Positions 34,343-42,784 of a stretch of 64,000 nt of DNA are shown here, piece by piece. The notes under the pieces were generated by a model that had not been told where the DNA came from, searched no databases, and saw nothing but the letters and a program-made list of their open reading frames with translations. The position numbers were made by a program, and so were the translations under genes. Position 1 is the first letter of the stretch. The number at the start of each line of letters is the position of its first letter. The stretch is from Thalassobius sp049116315 (lineage in GTDB: Bacteria > Pseudomonadota > Alphaproteobacteria > Rhodobacterales > Rhodobacteraceae). The stretch is taken from NCBI GenBank assembly GCA_049116315.1, contig JAGDZD010000005.1, positions 62,001-126,000 of the forward strand, in the 5' to 3' direction.

Positions 34343-35136
34343 AGCTTTGCATGCACCAATTGTTGAGTGTAGGCGTGTTGCGGATCTTGGAAAATCTGAT
34401 CGGCGAGGCCCGCTTCGACCACCGCGCCACGGCGCATGACCATCACGCGATCCGCCAATGTGCGGATAACACCAAGGTCATGAGACACGATCACCATGGT
34501 GATTTTACGGTCTTGCTGAAGCCGTTTGAGCGTGTCCAAAACCAAAGCTTGAACGCTGACATCCAAGCCGGTTGTCGGCTCGTCCAGCAGCAAAAGTGCC
34601 GGTTCAAGCGCAATCGCCTTGGCAAGCTGAACCCGCTGTTGCATCCCACCGGACAATTCCGCCGGTGGGGCGTCCAGCCGTTCAAGTGGAAACTCAGACG
34701 CCTCTAGGGCTTCGCTGGCCTTTTCGCGCAGCACCGAAAAACGGCGTTCCCCGGCGACCAACAAACGTTCTGCCACATTGCCCGACGAGGAGTGCTTCAT
34801 CAGCAACCCAAGATGGGGGTTTTGATACACGATACCGATACGCTTGGCACAAAGCATGCGCCGCGCAAAGCGATCCAGCTCAAACAGGTTGCCGTCCACC
34901 TCGGGTAGATCCAACGTATAGGTGCCCTGATCTGGCGTCTCTTCTAGGTTCAACATCCTCAGGAACGTCGATTTCCCAGAACCACTTTCGCCAACGATAC
35001 CCAGCACTTCGCCGGGGAACACCTCGACGGACACGTCTTGGACTGCTTGGACATCCCCATAGGATTTCGACACATTCTGCGCGGTCAAAAGCGGGGCCGC
35101 CTTGACCAAGCGAGGGGCTTCAATTGCGATGGTCAT
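34339..35136 (-). CDS. phnK: C-P lyase complex ABC-type protein PhnK
   Basis: ATG 35136 shares a base with the phnJ stop (TGATG). The 265-residue protein has GESGSGKST, LSGGMQQRVQLAKAIA and LLLLDEPTTGLD. PhnK docks on PhnJ in the E. coli core complex (PhnGHIJ) and uses ATP. It lies in the standard position directly after phnJ. Confidence 0.9.
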   Translation of the reverse strand: MTIAIEAPRLVKAAPLLTAQNVSKSYGDVQAVQDVSVEVFPGEVLGIVGESGSGKSTFLRMLNLEETPDQGTYTLDLPEVDGNLFELDRFARRMLCAKRIGIVYQNPHLGLLMKHSSSGNVAERLLVAGERRFSVLREKASEALEASEFPLERLDAPPAELSGGMQQRVQLAKAIALEPALLLLDEPTTGLDVSVQALVLDTLKRLQQDRKITMVIVSHDLGVIRTLADRVMVMRRGAVVEAGLADQIFQDPQHAYTQQLVHAKL

Positions 35137-36047
35137 CAGGACATCTCCCCGTCTTTGTACCAAGTTTCACCAAACGTTGTGGCGCTGCCTTCGCCTTGGC
35201 GAATGGTTTTCACACCGTATTCGCTGTCGGAAATGTCATAGGTCGAGGAGCCGTCGCTTTGCGGAATTTCGTTCATAAATAACCCTTTGGCGCCAGAACG
35301 ATAGCAGGTGAGGTTGCCATGTTCTTCGACCTTGTAAGGTACATCATCAAACACCAACGGTTCCACACGGGTATAGGGCGGCACGGCGTGGATGCGCTTT
35401 TCGCGCCCCGCACAGAGAATGGTCAGATGTTTGGCCATATGCAGCTTGGGCACGTCCCAGCGTGGGATTGGCGAAGGTGTCATCACGTGACGCCCGTTGA
35501 CCATGGATGGATAGCTCGCCCCCTGCATGACGCGGCCTGAGCGCACAATTTGCTCATAGAGTTGCAACCACATCCGGCCATAATCCGCATCTGCATGCAT
35601 CTGACGGGCGATGGACATATTGGGCTGAACCGGGCGCAGTGGTTCGGGATTTGGCACTTGAAGCACCAGAACCTGATCTTCGCGCAGCTTTTCCTCTGGA
35701 ATACGGTGGCGCGACTGAATGAGATCGGCCTCCAGCGTATCCAATGTGGTGGGCGCGCCTGAAACACGTGCCAGAAAGCGACGAATAGAGGCCGCGTTTA
35801 CCGAGTCATCCGCCCCCTGATCGATCACCTTCACGGTGGTTTGTGGGTTGATCAAGGTCAGCGAGACTTGCAAGCCGCCGGTCCCCCACCCGCGCGCCAT
35901 CGGCACTTCGCGACTGGCATAGGGCATTTGACAGCCCGGCACAGCCACCGCTTTCAGCATCTTGCGCCGCAGCTCTCGTTTGGCGGATGCATCAAGGAAG
36001 CCATAGCTCATCGGCTCCCACTCTTTGGTCAGGGCAGAGAGGCTCAT
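35136..36047 (-). CDS. phnJ: PhnJ, C-P lyase catalytic subunit, with an altered Fe-S motif
   Basis: The 303-residue protein aligns with PhnJ along its length: VAVPGCQMPYASREVPM (about 34-50), GWGTGGLQ (53-60), KVIDQGADD, PSPIPRWD and CAGREKRIHAVPPYTRVE. PhnJ is the radical-SAM enzyme that breaks the C-P bond. The predicted glycyl-radical Gly (E. coli G32) is kept as G38. Of the four E. coli Fe-S cysteines (241, 244, 266, 272), only the first is matched (C248); the others align with S251, I272 and G278. The C-terminus is also longer. Three Cys remain (39, 212, 248), two at sites where E. coli has Tyr or Gly. The rest of the operon looks intact. The comparison uses the E. coli sequence from memory. 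Confidence 0.85.
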   Translation of the reverse strand: MSLSALTKEWEPMSYGFLDASAKRELRRKMLKAVAVPGCQMPYASREVPMARGWGTGGLQVSLTLINPQTTVKVIDQGADDSVNAASIRRFLARVSGAPTTLDTLEADLIQSRHRIPEEKLREDQVLVLQVPNPEPLRPVQPNMSIARQMHADADYGRMWLQLYEQIVRSGRVMQGASYPSMVNGRHVMTPSPIPRWDVPKLHMAKHLTILCAGREKRIHAVPPYTRVEPLVFDDVPYKVEEHGNLTCYRSGAKGLFMNEIPQSDGSSTYDISDSEYGVKTIRQGEGSATTFGETWYKDGEMS

Positions 36048-37099
36048 TCTGCGGGCTCCGTTTTTGGGGATTTCTTGGCTTTTGCGTCGCGCATCGCGTC
36101 CAATGAGGATTGGAACGTCACATAGTGCGGCAGCTTAAAGTGAATGCAGAACCCGGAACTTTCGACACCTTCGGTGTGATAGAGGTAGAATTCTTCTTCT
36201 GTGGCAGAACCTTTTTCAGCGCCTTTGCTGTTGAGATCCAATGTCGCCGCAGAGATGCATTTGACTTCGTTCCACCCCATCGTGGCCGCAAAGCCCAACG
36301 ACAGTTTTTCACCCTTTTTGGACACCACTTCGGCTTGGCTCACTTTGACCCGACCGGCCGAAAACTTGGTGCCATTGGGATGCGATACGGTGATGTCTGC
36401 CTCTGCAAGTCGCAACTCGTTCACGGTTGGATGCGCTTGGCCATAGCCACGCATCGCCGCATAGCCCAGAGCCAAAGCACCTCCGGTTTCGGACCGTGCC
36501 AGACTTTGCAGCGTGTGAGCGCGCTTTGAGGGGAACAACAAAGGTTCGCGGGTGACGTCAGGGATATCTTCGGGGCGGGTCATGTCGGTATCTGGCAAAT
36601 CCACCAGATCGTTTTCCGCCTGCCATGCCGCAACCGAAGGCTGATAGGCCGGGGCTGGGTCTGGCGCAGGCTCGACCGCTGCCGGCACAAAGCTTTCACC
36701 GCTTAAGACATCGGTTGCCAGCAAACGGTGCGAATAATCAAGTGTCGGTCCAAGCACTTGACCGCCCGGAATGTCTTTGAACGCCGCCGAAATTCGACGG
36801 TGTGTGAACAATTCGTCCTGCGCCAAAGGGCGCGCCACTTGTAGGCGCGGCTGCGTTGTGCGCCAAGCGCGCAACACCAACACCGCTTCGAACAGCTCGC
36901 CACCGGTTTGTGCCAGCGCAAGGGCGGCAAGATCTTCGTCATACAACGACGCTTCCCCCATCACCCGATCAATCAGATAGGGCATTGCGGATTTGATTTC
37001 GGCCACACGCGCTTGGGTGATTTCCCCCATTTCCGCCCGAAACAGGCGTTCGGATTGTTCGATTGCGCGTTCCCCGCCACGGGTTGCTACATAGGCCAT
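36044..37099 (-). CDS. phnI: C-P lyase nucleosidase subunit PhnI
   Basis: The 351-residue product matches PhnI, starting MAYVATRGGERAI, with RRISAAFKDIPGGQVLGPTLDYSHRLL and LQSLARSETGGALALGYAAMRGYGQAHPTVNELR. PhnI, with PhnG, H and L, swaps the adenine of MgATP for the phosphonate. It overlaps phnJ by 4 bp and shares one base with the phnH boundary. Length is close to E. coli PhnI (354). Confidence 0.92.
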   Translation of the reverse strand: MAYVATRGGERAIEQSERLFRAEMGEITQARVAEIKSAMPYLIDRVMGEASLYDEDLAALALAQTGGELFEAVLVLRAWRTTQPRLQVARPLAQDELFTHRRISAAFKDIPGGQVLGPTLDYSHRLLATDVLSGESFVPAAVEPAPDPAPAYQPSVAAWQAENDLVDLPDTDMTRPEDIPDVTREPLLFPSKRAHTLQSLARSETGGALALGYAAMRGYGQAHPTVNELRLAEADITVSHPNGTKFSAGRVKVSQAEVVSKKGEKLSLGFAATMGWNEVKCISAATLDLNSKGAEKGSATEEEFYLYHTEGVESSGFCIHFKLPHYVTFQSSLDAMRDAKAKKSPKTEPAE

Positions 37100-37635
37100 C
37101 AGAGTTCCTCCACCAGCGTGGATCGCGGCACGCCAAGCACCTGATCCCCATCCACAAAAAACAGATCAAATCCCATCGGATACCGGATCAAATCCTGACG
37201 CATTTGCCAGAACCCCTCGGGCAAACCCCCGATGGACACATCGGTTGTTGTCTCAATCCCCGGTCCAGACAGGCGCAGCTTTGGCCCCGTGGTCAAAGAG
37301 GCGCGTAAAATCACCGTGGCGCCCTCATCGGGGTAAAGATCGCTGCCCAGTGACAACGCCATGAGCGCCTCGGCACTTTGCAAGTGTCCGCCAAAGACAT
37401 GATCCGCCTGCGGCAATTTTGAAATCATCGCGCCAGTGGCCAGAATTTTTGGCATCAGCGTCGGATCAGCGCAGGACACACGGCATTCGCGATCCAACAG
37501 CGCTTCGACAATGGTGTCTTCACCTGCACTGGGCAGCGTTTTGCGTTTTCCCGGCTGGCTGAGCGCGGTCAGCAGCGCATAAAAAGCGCGGTTCGCGCGG
37601 CTTTCGTCAAGGGAGGGTGTGGGGGCAGCATGCAT
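37099..37635 (-). CDS. phnH: C-P lyase subunit PhnH
   Basis: ATG 37635 overlaps the phnG stop. The 178-residue product is a little shorter than E. coli PhnH (194). Recognisable parts: RANRAFYALLTALSQPGK, ALLDRECRVS, GAMISKLPQADHVFGG and GPGIETTTDVSIGGLPEGFW. PhnH is part of the PhnGHIJ core complex. Confidence 0.88.
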   Translation of the reverse strand: MHAAPTPSLDESRANRAFYALLTALSQPGKRKTLPSAGEDTIVEALLDRECRVSCADPTLMPKILATGAMISKLPQADHVFGGHLQSAEALMALSLGSDLYPDEGATVILRASLTTGPKLRLSGPGIETTTDVSIGGLPEGFWQMRQDLIRYPMGFDLFFVDGDQVLGVPRSTLVEEL

Positions 37636-38054
37636 CAGAATGTCTCCATGTTCACACGGGTCGCTTCGACCTTGCACAGCGTGGCGCGATCTGCGGCATC
37701 TTGCTGGCGGTGCTGAGTGTCGACAAAGCTGGTGCAATCGCGAGTCGCGATCCCGGCCTGCAGCGCAAGATCAATCAAAGCCATCGCCATCGCCGCTTCG
37801 AGGTCGCGCCCTTTGCGCATCCCATACCCAAGGATCTCGCCCTGTTTGATCTGGGCTTCGCTGACCAGAACCTCACCCAAATGGAACGAGGTGCCCTGCG
37901 CAGTGTCGCGCATGGGCAGCATCACCAGACCTGTCTGGCTTTTCTGTACATCGACGTCACCAAGGTGCGGAAGCAGGGTTTCACCGAACGCCTTTAGCGC
38001 CTCCCCTCCGCTTCTTGCTAATATGCTAAGTGTTTCGGAGTGGGGCCTGTTCAT
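37635..38054 (-). CDS. phnG: C-P lyase subunit PhnG
   Basis: The 139-residue product carries the PhnG pattern: GLVMLPMRDTAQGTSFHLGEVLVSEAQI, then GYGMRKGRDLEAAMAMALIDLAL. It is the first structural gene after phnF, 4 bp downstream. PhnG forms a complex with PhnH, I and J. Confidence 0.9.
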   Translation of the reverse strand: MNRPHSETLSILARSGGEALKAFGETLLPHLGDVDVQKSQTGLVMLPMRDTAQGTSFHLGEVLVSEAQIKQGEILGYGMRKGRDLEAAMAMALIDLALQAGIATRDCTSFVDTQHRQQDAADRATLCKVEATRVNMETF

Positions 38055-38058
38055 GGCG

Positions 38059-38775
38059 TTATATCCCGTCCTTTGACATTGAGAATTTCACGCGGAGGGC
38101 AGACCAAATCACCTTTTTATAGCTCAAAGGGGTGCCATCCAGCATTTCGTCTAACGCGCTGATCACCACCACTGGGCTATCGGCGTGTTGCTTAAGTATT
38201 TTGGCTTCGTCGGGGCGCGCTAAGCGACTGTGCAGCGTGGTTTCGGCACGCACATAATCGGTGATGCCATAGGTTTTGTAGGCCAACGTGGTTGATCCCA
38301 AGACATCGCGGCGCGCAGCAAAATCTGGCCAACGACTGGCGTCATGATACGAGGCACCAAAGGCGATCGGGACTTCGTCTGCATAGGTGATACGCTGAGA
38401 TTCAATCACTGGGGTGCCGGGCACCAGATGCAGCGCCGCTGCGATCTTATCCGTGGACTTGATCTGACGGGCAGACAGCAACTCGCCTGAGATATCGACG
38501 CCCTGCTCTTGCAGGTTTCTGCGCAGGCGGGTGCGGGTGCCGATGGCGTATTCCAACAGTGGAGCGGCCTCAACAAAGGTGCCCCGGCCCTGCACCACGC
38601 TCAGCGTGCCCTCTTTGGAAAGCTCAGACACAGCGCGGCGCACCGAGTGACGCCCCGCAGAGAACTGCGCCACCAATTCGGGTTCGGTCGGCAGTTTGTC
38701 ACCGGGCTTAAACACGCCGGTTTCGATATCATGTTTAAGCTGGTCTCTGACCAAGCACCATTTCTCTCGTACCAT
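38059..38775 (-). CDS. phnF: GntR/HutC-type transcriptional regulator PhnF
   Basis: ATG 38775 is chosen because longer starts would place coding sequence over a perfect operator palindrome. The 238-residue protein has an N-terminal winged helix (KPGDKLPTEPELVAQFSAGRHSVRRAVSELSKEGTLSVVQGRGTF in two motifs) and a UTRA ligand domain (VPGTPVIESQRITYAD, SYKKVIWSALRVKF). PhnF regulators control C-P lyase operons and sense a phosphonate-pathway signal. A 16-bp palindrome 12 bp upstream and a Pho-box-like site suggest autoregulation plus PhoB control. Confidence 0.9.
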   Translation of the reverse strand: MVREKWCLVRDQLKHDIETGVFKPGDKLPTEPELVAQFSAGRHSVRRAVSELSKEGTLSVVQGRGTFVEAAPLLEYAIGTRTRLRRNLQEQGVDISGELLSARQIKSTDKIAAALHLVPGTPVIESQRITYADEVPIAFGASYHDASRWPDFAARRDVLGSTTLAYKTYGITDYVRAETTLHSRLARPDEAKILKQHADSPVVVISALDEMLDGTPLSYKKVIWSALRVKFSMSKDGI

Positions 38776-38786
38776 CGCCCTATCCG

Positions 38787-38802
38787 ATTCATTCGAATGA
38801 AT
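38787..38802 (-). promoter_or_regulatory. Perfect PhnF-type operator before phnF
   Basis: ATTCATTCGAATGAAT is a perfect 16-bp palindrome. It sits in a wider near-palindrome flanked by TATCCG and CGGATA. It lies 12 bp before the phnF start. Near copies occur at 22041 and 32351. Confidence 0.75.
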
Positions 38803-38820
38803 TCCGGATAGGATGTCGCC

Positions 38821-38838
38821 GTAACATTGAGATGACAT
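38821..38838 (-). promoter_or_regulatory. Pho-box-like site before phnF
   Basis: On the minus strand ATGTCAT-CTCA-ATGTTAC matches the two-heptamer PhoB pattern at 11-bp spacing (6 of 7 and about 4 of 7). It lies upstream of the operator, in an activator position. Confidence 0.45.
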
Positions 38839-39010
38839 CTGCATGAAACCTCTGCGCACTGTGATGCGGCGGGCCTGCGCGCGCTAAGACAGGGGGACAT
38901 GTGGGTCCAACAGGGACTAGGTTGGCGTTGTGCATCCCCCCCCAAGTGCGATAGCACAGGAAAACAGCGCGCCACCCCTTGGTGCGCTCTTGGGAAAGCG
39001 CATCAATCTT

Positions 39011-39517
39011 ATGTCAGAGCCTCGTATGAAAATGGTGTTGGTCACACCTGAAATTCCTTACAACACTGGTGCCATCGGGCGGACATGCGTGGCGCTGAAT
39101 CTCGAGCTGATCTTGATCAAACCCTATGGGTTCTCACTGGATGAAAAATCGGTACGCCGCGCGGGAACCGATTACTGGCAACATGTGGATCTGAGCGAGT
39201 ACGACTCTTGGCAGGCGTTTCTGGCCGATCGCAATCCCCCGCGTGACAGCCTGTATTACTTTGAAGAGCATGGCACGCAAACCATCTATACCCCAACCTA
39301 TCAACCCGACGCCTATTTGGTGTTTGGCTGTGAATCCAGCGGCTTGCCCAAAGACGTTCTGGATGGGCAAGATGACCGCATCTTCAGCCTGCCAATGTTG
39401 GACAACCGGGTTCGCTCGCTGAATTTGGCAAATGTTGCCACCGCTGTGATTTATCAGGCAATGCGCCCGCAGCTGTCCACAACCACGGGCCCATTCCTCT
39501 CTCCTACGCGGCGCTAA
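39011..39517 (+). CDS. trmL: tRNA (cytidine/uridine-34 2'-O)-methyltransferase
   Basis: The product from ATG 39011 is 168 residues, near the family size (E. coli TrmL 157). SPOUT motifs are present: IPYNTGAIGRTCVALN, LVFGCESSGLP and SLNLANVATAVIYQAMRP, forming the trefoil knot that binds SAM. TrmL methylates the wobble base of tRNA-Leu species. The last two bases of its stop codon are shared with the stop of the convergent cytosine deaminase gene (39514-39517). Confidence 0.9.
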   Translation: MSEPRMKMVLVTPEIPYNTGAIGRTCVALNLELILIKPYGFSLDEKSVRRAGTDYWQHVDLSEYDSWQAFLADRNPPRDSLYYFEEHGTQTIYTPTYQPDAYLVFGCESSGLPKDVLDGQDDRIFSLPMLDNRVRSLNLANVATAVIYQAMRPQLSTTTGPFLSPTRR

Positions 39518-40788
39518 GGCGTATGGCGCCGGCGCACGCTGCTTGGGCGTCCCGCCAATGACAGGCTGGCGTCAGCGCGCGGCGTGTGACTGATGAGTTT
39601 GCCATTTGCGACAACGGCCAGTCGCGTCGCCCTAAGGCGCAAGGCCTCAATCGGATCTGCGGCATCCAGCACCACCAATGACGCTTTGGCCCCCACCTTG
39701 AGACCATAGTCGCTTAGCCCCATTGTGCGGGCATTGTTGGTCGTCACCATGTCAAAACAGGTGCGCATCTCTTCTGGACTTGTCATCTGCGCCACATGCA
39801 GCCCCATAAAGGCCACATCCAGCATATCGGCGGTCCCCAGCGAATACCAAGGATCCAACACACAGTCCTGCCCCCAGCCAACATTGATCCCCATGGCCAA
39901 CATCTCTTTGACGCGGGTCAGACCGCGCCGCTTGGGATAGGTGTCATGCCGCCCCTGCAACACGATGTTGATGAGCGGGTTGGGAATGGCGTTGATCTCG
40001 GCTTCGGCAATCAGAGGCAACAGTTTGGAGACATAGTAATTGTCCATCGAATGCATCGAGGTCAGATGCGAGCCTGCAACGCGCCCCTGAAGACCCAGCC
40101 GTTGGGTCTCATAGGCCAGCGTTTCAATATGGCGCGAATGCGGATCATCGGTTTCATCGCAATGCATATCGACCATCAGACCCCGGGCGGCGGCTATCTC
40201 GCACAGCTCTGTCACCGAGGCCGCCCCATCCGCCATGGTCCGTTCGAAATGCGGAATGCCGCCCACAACATCGACCCCCATATCCAGCGCCCGCACTGTG
40301 TTGGCGCGCGCCGTTGGGTCCCGATAAAACCCGTCCTGCGGAAAGGCGACAAGCTGCAGATCGATATAATCTTTGACCTTTTCGCGCACCTCAAGCAGGG
40401 CGCTGACGCCCAACAGGCGATCGTCGCAGGTGTCCACATGGCTGCGGATCGCCAACAGGCCCATGCTGGCTGCCCAATCACAATATTGCAGCGCGCGGGC
40501 CACAATCTCTTCGTGGGTGACCACCTGCTTTAACTCACCCCAAAGGCCAATCCCTTCGAGCAATGTGCCAGACGCATTGATCCGCGGCGTGCCATAGGAC
40601 AGGGTGGCATCCATATGAAAATGAGGGTCCACAAACGGCGGGCTGACCAGATCGCCCGTGGCATCGATGCTTTGCCCAGCCTCTGCGGTCAACGTTGGCT
40701 CAATCGCGGTGATCTTGCCTGCAGTGATGCCAATGTCCATGACCCGGCCATCTGGCAAGGTGCCCCCTTTGACAATCAGATCAAACAT
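39514..40788 (-). CDS. codA: Cytosine deaminase (CodA-type amidohydrolase)
   Basis: ATG 40788 follows AGGAG. The 424-residue product has the cytosine-deaminase residues in order: FVDPHFHMD (HxH), MHCDETDD (His and catalytic Glu), AGSHLTSMH (His) and WGQDCVLDPWY (Asp). It turns cytosine into uracil, or acts on a close analogue such as isoguanine or creatinine. It is downstream of, and touches, a BMP-type ABC importer operon, which suggests import and salvage of cytosine or its nucleosides. Confidence 0.85.
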   Translation of the reverse strand: MFDLIVKGGTLPDGRVMDIGITAGKITAIEPTLTAEAGQSIDATGDLVSPPFVDPHFHMDATLSYGTPRINASGTLLEGIGLWGELKQVVTHEEIVARALQYCDWAASMGLLAIRSHVDTCDDRLLGVSALLEVREKVKDYIDLQLVAFPQDGFYRDPTARANTVRALDMGVDVVGGIPHFERTMADGAASVTELCEIAAARGLMVDMHCDETDDPHSRHIETLAYETQRLGLQGRVAGSHLTSMHSMDNYYVSKLLPLIAEAEINAIPNPLINIVLQGRHDTYPKRRGLTRVKEMLAMGINVGWGQDCVLDPWYSLGTADMLDVAFMGLHVAQMTSPEEMRTCFDMVTTNNARTMGLSDYGLKVGAKASLVVLDAADPIEALRLRATRLAVVANGKLISHTPRADASLSLAGRPSSVRRRHTP

Positions 40789-41732
40789 CAACGCTCTCCT
40801 TTATTGAACGGCACCATCAAGGCCGCCGGGATCTGAGCGCGTCGGGACATGATCACCAGCGCCAGAATAGATAGAATATAGGGCATCATCAAAAAGATCT
40901 GATAGGGAATTTCAGCCCCAAAACTGGTCTGTTGCACCCGGATTTGCAGCGCGTCAAAGGCGGCGAACAAAACCGCCCCAAGCAGGGCCTTGCCCGGTCG
41001 CCAAGAGCCAAACACCACCAATGCAATGCAGATCCATCCGCGCCCGTTGACCATTTCAAAGAAGAAACTGTCAAAGGCAGACATCGTCAAGAACGCACCG
41101 CCCATGGCCATCAGACCACTGCCAACAATCACCGCGCCCATGCGCAATTTGGTCACCGACAGGCCCTGTGCAGCCGCCGCCGACGGGTTTTCCCCAACCG
41201 CCCGCACTGCCAGACCCAAGGGGGTGCGATAGAGCACCAGCGCCACCACCAGCACCATGACAAACGCCAGATAGGTAAAGGGCGTCTGCGAAAACACCGC
41301 CGGGCCAAGCAGCGGAATATCGGATAAGATTGGGATCTCAAACGGTTGAAACGCTTCAATTCTTGGCGGCGAAGTCACCTCGGGCAAAAGCAGCCGATAG
41401 GCATAATAAGTAGAGGATGTGGCCAACAGCGTCACGCCAAGACCCACCACATGCTGCGATAGGCCAAATGGCACCGTTAGAACGCTGTGCAACAGGCCAA
41501 AGACCATGCCCACAATCAGCGCCACGCCAACCCCCATCCAAAGACCGGTGCCCGCATAAACCGCCATCCAACCGGCAAAGGCACCGGACACCATGATGCC
41601 TTCGATCCCAAGGTTCAACACCCCGGCACGCTCACAAATCAACTCACCCAATGTGGCAAAAATCAACGGGCTGGCGATCCGGATGGCCGCGGCCCAAAAA
41701 CTTGCGGTCAGGAAGATTTCAAGAATTTCCAT
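40788..41732 (-). CDS. BMP-type ABC importer permease (second)
   Basis: The 314-residue protein has about eight hydrophobic segments. The family mark GVLNLGIEGIMVSGAF is followed by AVRAVGENPSAAAAQGL. This is the YufQ/NupQ-like permease class that works with BMP-type nucleoside-binding proteins. Only 2 bp separate it from the first permease. Next to codA it probably imports a nucleoside or base. Confidence 0.85.
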   Translation of the reverse strand: MEILEIFLTASFWAAAIRIASPLIFATLGELICERAGVLNLGIEGIMVSGAFAGWMAVYAGTGLWMGVGVALIVGMVFGLLHSVLTVPFGLSQHVVGLGVTLLATSSTYYAYRLLLPEVTSPPRIEAFQPFEIPILSDIPLLGPAVFSQTPFTYLAFVMVLVVALVLYRTPLGLAVRAVGENPSAAAAQGLSVTKLRMGAVIVGSGLMAMGGAFLTMSAFDSFFFEMVNGRGWICIALVVFGSWRPGKALLGAVLFAAFDALQIRVQQTSFGAEIPYQIFLMMPYILSILALVIMSRRAQIPAALMVPFNKGER

Positions 41733-41734
41733 GA

Positions 41735-42784
41735 CTATTCCTTTACCACGCGAAATCGGGTCAGCATGATCGCCAAGACCATCAGCAACAGCGCCGTTGC
41801 CAGCATAATATCCGCCAGATACGTGGGCACATTTGCAGCCCGGCTCATGCTGTCAGCACCGACAAAGATCCCAGCGACAAACAAGGCGGCCACAATCACC
41901 CCAAGCGGGTTCAACAAGGCCAGCATCGCCACAATGATCCCGGTATAGCCAAAGCCAGGCGACAGATCCAAAGTCAGGCTGGCCTTCAGCCCAGCCACCT
42001 CTGAAAACCCTGCCATCGCGGCCAAACCGCCAGACAAAAGCGCTGTTTTCACCAAGACAGTGTTGACGGGGATGCCTGCAAACGCCGCCGCCTCTTTGTT
42101 CAGCCCCACAGCGCGCATCTCATAGCCCAAGGTGCTGCGTGTTTGGATAATCCACACGGAAATCGCGGCAAAGATCGCCAAGGCAAAGCCCCAATGCAGC
42201 CGCAGCCCCTCAACAATACGCGGCAGTCTGGCTTCGGGGATAACACGGGCGGATTTGGGCCAGCCCATGCCCATCGGGTCTTTAATTGGCCCTTCGAGCA
42301 GCATCGAAATAAACAGCAAAAATATGAAGTTAAACAGCAAAGTTGTCACAACCTCATCCACACCAAAACGGGTTTTCAGCACCGCTGGTAGCAACAACAG
42401 CACCGCCCCCGCCAAAATCGACGCCACCGCCAAGACCATCAACAATGGCAAACTGGGCCAAGGCAGCAAGCCCGTGCCCAGCAACACTGTGACCAAGGCC
42501 CCGGCATACAGCTGTGCCTCTGCGCCGATGTTCCAGAACTTGGCCCGAAACGCAACCGCTGCGGCCAGACCGGTAAAGATCAACGGCGTTGCCCGGTTCA
42601 GGGTTTCAAGCAAGGCAAACTTGGACCCAAAGGCGCCTTTCAAGATCAAACCCAACACGGAAAACGGATTGGCCCCAGCCAACATCGCCAAGAACGAAGC
42701 AATCACCACCGTGGCCACAATGGCAAGAACAGGTGGCATCACACGACGGGCCAAGCTTGGCCCTTGAATAGGTTCAAGCCTCAT
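41735..42784 (-). CDS. BMP-type ABC importer permease (first)
   Basis: ATG 42784 overlaps the end of the ATPase gene by 11 bp. The 349-residue membrane protein has MRAVGLNKEAAAFAGI and GFGYTGIIVAMLALLNPLGV, typical of YufP/NupP-like permeases, and about eight to ten hydrophobic segments. It forms a heterodimer with the following permease. Confidence 0.85.
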   Translation of the reverse strand: MRLEPIQGPSLARRVMPPVLAIVATVVIASFLAMLAGANPFSVLGLILKGAFGSKFALLETLNRATPLIFTGLAAAVAFRAKFWNIGAEAQLYAGALVTVLLGTGLLPWPSLPLLMVLAVASILAGAVLLLLPAVLKTRFGVDEVVTTLLFNFIFLLFISMLLEGPIKDPMGMGWPKSARVIPEARLPRIVEGLRLHWGFALAIFAAISVWIIQTRSTLGYEMRAVGLNKEAAAFAGIPVNTVLVKTALLSGGLAAMAGFSEVAGLKASLTLDLSPGFGYTGIIVAMLALLNPLGVIVAALFVAGIFVGADSMSRAANVPTYLADIMLATALLLMVLAIMLTRFRVVKE

